Below, one piece after another: positions 63,578 to 64,000 of a stretch of DNA of 64,000 nt (its first letter is position 1; the number at the start of each line of letters is the position of its first letter). The DNA is taken from NCBI GenBank assembly GCA_016713505.1, contig JADJPA010000001.1:2183501-2247500 (forward strand), in the 5' to 3' direction. The notes beneath the pieces are model-generated. The model had not been told where the DNA came from. It saw nothing but the letters and a program-made list of their open reading frames with translations, and made no database searches. Origin of the DNA: Candidatus Competibacteraceae bacterium. Lineage in GTDB: Bacteria; Pseudomonadota; Gammaproteobacteria; Competibacterales; Competibacteraceae. Made by a program: the position numbers and the translations under genes.

Positions 63578-64000
63578 ATGCGTTATCCCGAAAGCTTCGA
63601 TGTCATCGTCATCGGCGGCGGTCACGCCGGCACCGAGGCGAGCATGGCGGCCGCGCGGCTGGGGGCCAACACCCTGCTGCTGACCCACACCATCGAGACC
63701 GTGGGGGCGATGAGCTGCAATCCGGCCATCGGCGGCATCGGCAAGGGCCATCTGGTCAAGGAAATCGACGCGCTCGGCGGCGTGATGGCGCAAGCCGCCG
63801 ACCGCGCTGGCATCCAGTTTCGCATTCTCAACAGCCGCAAGGGGCCGGCGGTGCGCGCCACCCGCTGTCAGGCCGACCGGCTGCTGTACAAAACGGCGGT
63901 GCGGGCTCTCATCGAGAACCAACCTCACTTGCGGGTGTTCCAGCAAGCCGCCACCGATCTGCTCGTCGAAGGCGACCACATTGCCGGCGTCGTCACTCAA
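63578..64000 (+). CDS. mnmG: MnmG (GidA), tRNA uridine modification enzyme, 5' part
   Basis: The first 141 codons of mnmG run off the window end. MnmG, with MnmE, adds the carboxymethylaminomethyl group to U34 of certain tRNAs, using FAD. The FAD-binding loop IGGGHAGTEAS (residues ~12-22) and the diagnostic MSCNPAIGGIGKGHLVKEID are present. GAGG lies 11 nt before the ATG. Confidence 0.97.
   Translation, partial: MRYPESFDVIVIGGGHAGTEASMAAARLGANTLLLTHTIETVGAMSCNPAIGGIGKGHLVKEIDALGGVMAQAADRAGIQFRILNSRKGPAVRATRCQADRLLYKTAVRALIENQPHLRVFQQAATDLLVEGDHIAGVVTQ

Overview
The window is about 64 kb of a gammaproteobacterial chromosome, high in G+C apart from a few AT-rich patches. Gene order is typical of the class: hslV-hslU-DUF971-ubiE-ubiJ-ubiB, dapB-carA-carB-greA, clpS-clpA next to infA, and the glcDEF cluster. 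A phasin gene implies polyhydroxyalkanoate granules. Together with glycolate oxidation, Fur-controlled iron uptake and a rich cell-envelope gene set, this suits a PHA-storing environmental gammaproteobacterium, for instance a Competibacter-like organism. That assignment is inference; no 16S gene is present.

Layout. 1-1170: end of an S41 protease and a DJ-1/YajL-type gene. 1230-6698 (minus): ubiquinone accessory genes and the HslVU protease. 6780-9662: a structured intergenic segment, rimO, a zinc-independent L31 gene and a secreted trypsin-like protease. 9682-15533 (minus): greA, carB, carA, dapB. 15627-17143: tRNA-Gly(CCC) with its own promoter and terminator, an H-NS-family gene and trmB. 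17472-25953: a D,D-carboxypeptidase with an unusual repeat tail, gltA, a phasin, rsmJ, a Sel1/lytic transglycosylase and an EF-G paralogue. 26007-31704: macrodomain, rubredoxin, thiD-thiE-hemL, dsbB, a Rdx protein, mtgA and a flavodoxin. 31804-37671: infA, clpA/clpS, pyrE, an exonuclease III and an AmpG-type transporter. 37672-43576: a Pat-type acetyltransferase, a wrecked cardiolipin synthase gene and a ferritin-feoA-feoB operon under a perfect Fur-box palindrome. 43730-49652: a small secreted protein, a double SagB-type nitroreductase and glcD-glcE-glcF. 49904-59859: a small secreted repeat protein, a NodIJ-type ABC exporter, a secreted glycoside hydrolase, a 1166-residue GH18/CE4/GT2 fusion, a P-loop kinase and a diguanylate cyclase. 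59977-64000: cysH, a ThiZXY-type pyrimidine transporter and the start of mnmG.

The most interesting stretch is about 50.8-59.9 kb. One polypeptide appears to join a chitinase-fold hydrolase, a polysaccharide N-deacetylase and a processive GT2 synthase, each with its key residues intact. A secreted glycoside hydrolase with a discoidin-like domain and a NodI/NodJ-type exporter lie immediately upstream, and a membrane GGDEF protein lies just downstream. The parts resemble those of poly-GlcNAc or lipochitooligosaccharide systems in an arrangement I do not recognise as a described pathway. Its function is inferred, not demonstrated. Other notable items are the D,D-carboxypeptidase repeat tail, the exact 29-residue repeat in a small secreted protein, the gutted ATP-grasp of the Pat-like enzyme and the cardiolipin synthase remnant.
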